Assembly (NCBI GenBank): GCA_963736505.1
Contig: CAVTOZ010000002.1
Location: 124,001-188,000 of the forward strand
DNA from: Solirubrobacter sp963736505
GTDB lineage: Bacteria; Actinomycetota; Thermoleophilia; Solirubrobacterales; Solirubrobacteraceae
DNA length: 64,000 nt
Direction: 5' to 3'
Shown here: positions 61,639-64,000 of the stretch, in pieces
Layout of the letters: the number at the start of each line of letters is the position of its first letter
How positions within the stretch are numbered: the stretch's first letter is position 1
The notes under the pieces: model-generated
Told to the model about the DNA's origin: nothing
The model's database searches: none
The model's input: only the letters and a program-made list of their open reading frames with translations
Made by a program: the position numbers and the translations under genes

Positions 61639-62093
61639 ATGAACGAGCACGCCGCACCGTCCCCGTATCCGCTTCGGATCGAAGCGGAGCTCGACGATGG
61701 CCACCTCAGCCGCTGGTTGTGGCTGGTCAAGTGGGTCCTCGTGATCCCGCACGTCGTCGTGCTCGCGTTCGCGTGGATCGCGTTCGTCGTCCTGACGATC
61801 GTCGCGTTCTTCGCGATCCTGTTCACCGGGCGCTACCCGCGCCGGATCTTCGACTTCAACCTCAGCGTGCTGCGCTGGACCTGGCGGGTGGGCTTCTACG
61901 TACCCGCTATCCGAAGGCGATCTTCGACTTCGTGCTCGGCATGAACCGCTGGGTGTACCGCGTCGCCGCCTACGCGACGCTGATGACCGACGCCTACCCG
62001 CCGTTCCGGCTGGACATGGGCGGCCACGAGACGACGCCCGGCGGCGCGGACGTCACCACCGTAGGCCCGGAGCCGTCGCCCGGGCTCTCGTGA
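61639..62093 (+). pseudogene. DUF4389 protein with internal deletion and frameshift
   Basis: ATG 61639 (or GTG 61633) after AGAGGAG starts a DUF4389 membrane module: SRWLWLVKWVLVIPHVVV, then FFAILFTGRYPRRIFDF and VLRWTWRVGFYV. At about 61902 the text jumps to RYPKAIFDFVLGMNRW and VYRVAAYATLMTDAYPPF in another frame, ending at 62093. Family members have two such modules; here the end of the first and most of the second are missing and the frames do not match. The product is probably non-functional. Confidence 0.75.
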
Positions 62094-62102
62094 CGGGCTG
62101 AC

Positions 62103-62501
62103 CTACGACAACGCCCGCAGCGCGCCGCGCAGCTCCGCGTCGGCGCGCTCGGCGTCCGCGTCGGTCCAGCGCCAGCGGACGCCGTCGAGCAGCTCGAACG
62201 TCGGCTGCGCATGGTCCTGCACGTGCGAGACGTCGAGCCGCAGCGCGACCACGCGGTCGGAGATCTCGGCGTCGAGCTCCGTGACGCGGCCGATCGCGGT
62301 GACCGACACGCCCGCCGCCAGGATCGTCAGCGCGCAGCGCGGGTCGGCACGCAGCCGCTCGAGCGACTCGCGCCGCCGCGCCAGCACGAACACCACCGCG
62401 CGATCGCCCGCCCGGACGATCGTCGACACCGGGATGGCGTGCGGCTCGCCGCCGCCGGTCGAGAGCGTCGCGACCGTTCCGTCAGGCCACTCGGGGAGCA
62501 T
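62103..62501 (-). CDS. PNPOx-like flavin/pyridoxamine-oxidase-fold protein
   Basis: A 132-residue protein of the pyridoxamine 5'-phosphate oxidase-like split-barrel family. WPDGTVATLSTGGGEPHAIP, VVFVLARRRESLERLRADPR and CALTILAAGVSVTAIGRV follow the usual strand order of F420- or FMN-binding members of actinobacteria. Its ATG overlaps the helicase stop (TGATG), so the two are co-translated. The cofactor is not clear; F420-dependent oxidoreduction would be typical. Start at 62501 is the first ATG. Confidence 0.75.
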   Translation of the reverse strand: MLPEWPDGTVATLSTGGGEPHAIPVSTIVRAGDRAVVFVLARRRESLERLRADPRCALTILAAGVSVTAIGRVTELDAEISDRVVALRLDVSHVQDHAQPTFELLDGVRWRWTDADAERADAELRGALRALS

Positions 62502-64000
62502 CAGGTCCGCTTCAGCGTCCGTTCCAGCAGGCGGATCGAGGCCTCGAGCTGCTCGTCCGTCGCCTTGTCGACCGCCGTCACGCCCGTCTCGCGGTTGATC
62601 CGCGCGTTGACGACCCGATGCGGCTCCCCCGTCCGCCGCGCCAAGGAGCCGACCAGCGCCTTGCGCTCTGCCCGCAGCCGCTCGCGGCGCTCGAACGCGC
62701 TCTCGGGCTCGGCCGGAGAAGCCGACGCGGGCGTCGTCGTGAACGCGGCCAGCGCCGGGGACGCGGCCGGCGGCCCCGGCTCCGCGAACAGCTGCAGCGC
62801 GTCGCCCGGCTGCGTCGTCTGCAGCACGTCGTCGTCGCGCCGCGCGCTCGACCACAGCGCCGCGAAGCCCTCGCCCGCCTCGGCGCGCTCGCCGCGCTCG
62901 GCGATCTCCTCCCCCGCGGGCCCGAGGACGAGCGCGTGGTTGCGCTCCTCCTCGATCTGCGTCGCGAGCGTCTTCAGCCGCGGATCCGACGGCAGGAAGA
63001 CGTGCGACATCTGGTCCTTCGGCGCCGGCGTGCGGCGGATGAAGCGCCCGATCACCTGGCGGAAGAACAGCTCCGTCCGCGCCGTCGTCGCGTAGACGCC
63101 GACGCGCAGGCGCGGGATGTCGACGCCCTCGGAGACCATCAGCACCGAGACCAGCCATGGCGCGCTCGAGACGGAGAACCGGGCGATCCGCGCGGAGGCG
63201 TCGGCGGCATCCGACGTGACGACGTCCGGCCGCTCGCCGGTGATCCGCGCGAGCCGGTCGGCGAGCTTCTCCGCGTGCTCCTTGTCGCTCGCGACGACGA
63301 GCGCGCCGGCGTCGGGATGATCGCCCGCGCGCAGCCCGAGCAGCGTCTCATGCGCATCGCGCAGCACGTGCGTGATCCAGTCGCCGGAGGGATCGAGCGC
63401 GGTCCGCAGCCGCCGCGCCGCCTCGACCGCCGGCAGGACGACGCCGAAGTCCGCGCGGCGCACGCGACCGTCGCTGACCCACTCCATGTCGCCGCCGTAC
63501 GTGTGGAACGTGACCGGGCGGCACACGCCGTCGATCAGCGCCTCGGTGTAGCCGTAGCCGTAGTCCGAGCGCGAGACGCCCTCGTCGTCGTAGCTCACCC
63601 ACGGGATCGGCGAGTTGTCCGAGCGGAACGGCGTGCCCGACAGCAGCAGCCGGAAGCGGGCGCGCGCGAACGCGTCGACGGTCGAGCGTCCCCACGTCGC
63701 GTCCTCGCCCATGTGGTGCGGCTCGTCGGCGATCAGCAGCGTCGGCTTCTCCGCGCAGCGGCGCCGGTGGACCTCGGCGCCTGCGGCGACCGTCGCGTAC
63801 GTGACCGCGACGCCGTGACGGTCACGCGGCTCCGGCCCCGCCGCGTTGGGGCGGTTCGGCTCCAGCGCGATCCCGTAGCGGGCCGCGTCCGCCGCCCACT
63901 GGCGGCAGATGTGCGTGGTCGGCGCGATGACCGCGACCCGCGCGACGCGGCCCTCGGAAAGCATCCGGTGCGCCACGTGCAGCCCGAACGTGGTCTTGCC
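62501..64000 (-). CDS. SF2 DEAD/DEAH-box helicase, N-terminus cut by window
   Basis: 500 codons are visible. The frame runs off the window at GKTTFGLH, the end of Walker A, so the start is outside. ADEPHH is motif II, LLLSGTPFRSD is motif III, VLMVSEGVDIPRLRVGV is motif V and RTELFFRQVIGRFIRRT is motif VI, marking a Type III restriction/XPB-like SF2 enzyme. The C-terminal 120 residues are charged and helical, with no nuclease motif. It could act in DNA repair or restriction; no methylase is in view. It overlaps the small PNPOx-like gene by one base. Confidence 0.85.
   Translation of the reverse strand, partial: GKTTFGLHVAHRMLSEGRVARVAVIAPTTHICRQWAADAARYGIALEPNRPNAAGPEPRDRHGVAVTYATVAAGAEVHRRRCAEKPTLLIADEPHHMGEDATWGRSTVDAFARARFRLLLSGTPFRSDNSPIPWVSYDDEGVSRSDYGYGYTEALIDGVCRPVTFHTYGGDMEWVSDGRVRRADFGVVLPAVEAARRLRTALDPSGDWITHVLRDAHETLLGLRAGDHPDAGALVVASDKEHAEKLADRLARITGERPDVVTSDAADASARIARFSVSSAPWLVSVLMVSEGVDIPRLRVGVYATTARTELFFRQVIGRFIRRTPAPKDQMSHVFLPSDPRLKTLATQIEEERNHALVLGPAGEEIAERGERAEAGEGFAALWSSARRDDDVLQTTQPGDALQLFAEPGPPAASPALAAFTTTPASASPAEPESAFERRERLRAERKALVGSLARRTGEPHRVVNARINRETGVTAVDKATDEQLEASIRLLERTLKRT

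Noticed and set aside
62501..64000. Type I or III restriction system
   Set aside because: Only a helicase is visible; no methylase, specificity subunit or nuclease motif is in the window.

Overview
This is a gene-dense, very GC-rich bacterial chromosome window. Coding is on both strands, with short gaps and many 1-4 base stop/start overlaps. The gene content suggests a Gram-positive actinobacterium: two L,D-transpeptidases, a sugar ABC operon with a LacI regulator, a RpoD-type sigma factor, a ClpP, and a c-di-AMP (ydaO-class) riboswitch in front of a cell-wall peptidase. GC level and protein style fit Thermoleophilia/Solirubrobacterales best, but that placement is inference because no rRNA is present.

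Layout. 0-2.5 kb: edge of a CYTH-like protein, then a NarL-type histidine kinase and a receiver-only regulator. 2.7-12.6 kb: small membrane protein, GH63-like and GH13 glycosidases, DHA2 drug exporter, YihY/BrkB protein, AI-2E-family transporter, SpoIIE-type phosphatase. 12.7-13.9 kb: a decayed patch (truncated DUF4240-like gene, hypothetical gene, lipoprotein with an in-frame TGA) and tRNA-Tyr. 14-16.3 kb: a K+ channel/RCK protein and an L,D-transpeptidase. 16.4-23.2 kb: a six-gene sugar uptake and hydrolysis operon (LacI, binding protein, two permeases, GH1, ATPase) with matching operators. 23.3-26.3 kb: second L,D-transpeptidase, secreted Ig-like protein, conserved hypothetical.

26.3-39.2 kb is the most unusual part. 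A tightly packed minus-strand operon encodes, in transcription order, a subtilase without a signal peptide, an alpha/beta hydrolase, a SIR2-CHAT fusion, a 1267-residue TPR protein ending in a FlhA/FHIPEP-like cytoplasmic domain, a second soluble FHIPEP-like protein, and a small zinc ribbon. Divergent from it is a protein with a C-terminal cyclic-nucleotide-binding domain. SIR2, CHAT and TPR modules are typical of NTP- or NAD-linked conflict and programmed-death systems. Soluble export-gate domains in such a locus match no system I can name.

39.2-48.3 kb: PH-like small protein, metallophosphatase, frameshifted SnoaL gene, two divergent CYTH/CHAD proteins followed by a ParA ATPase (a possible polyphosphate-granule module), a DUF4406-like protein, a DeoR regulator and a patatin. 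48.3-56.7 kb: housekeeping genes (rpoD, folE2/mptA, MFS/LysR pair, pgsA, CNNM/CorC protein, response regulator, clpP, FAH protein). 56.7-64 kb: GAF/degenerate-GGDEF protein, riboswitch-controlled M23 peptidase, response regulator, hypotheticals, an internally deleted DUF4389 gene, a flavin/PNPOx-like protein and a truncated SF2 helicase.
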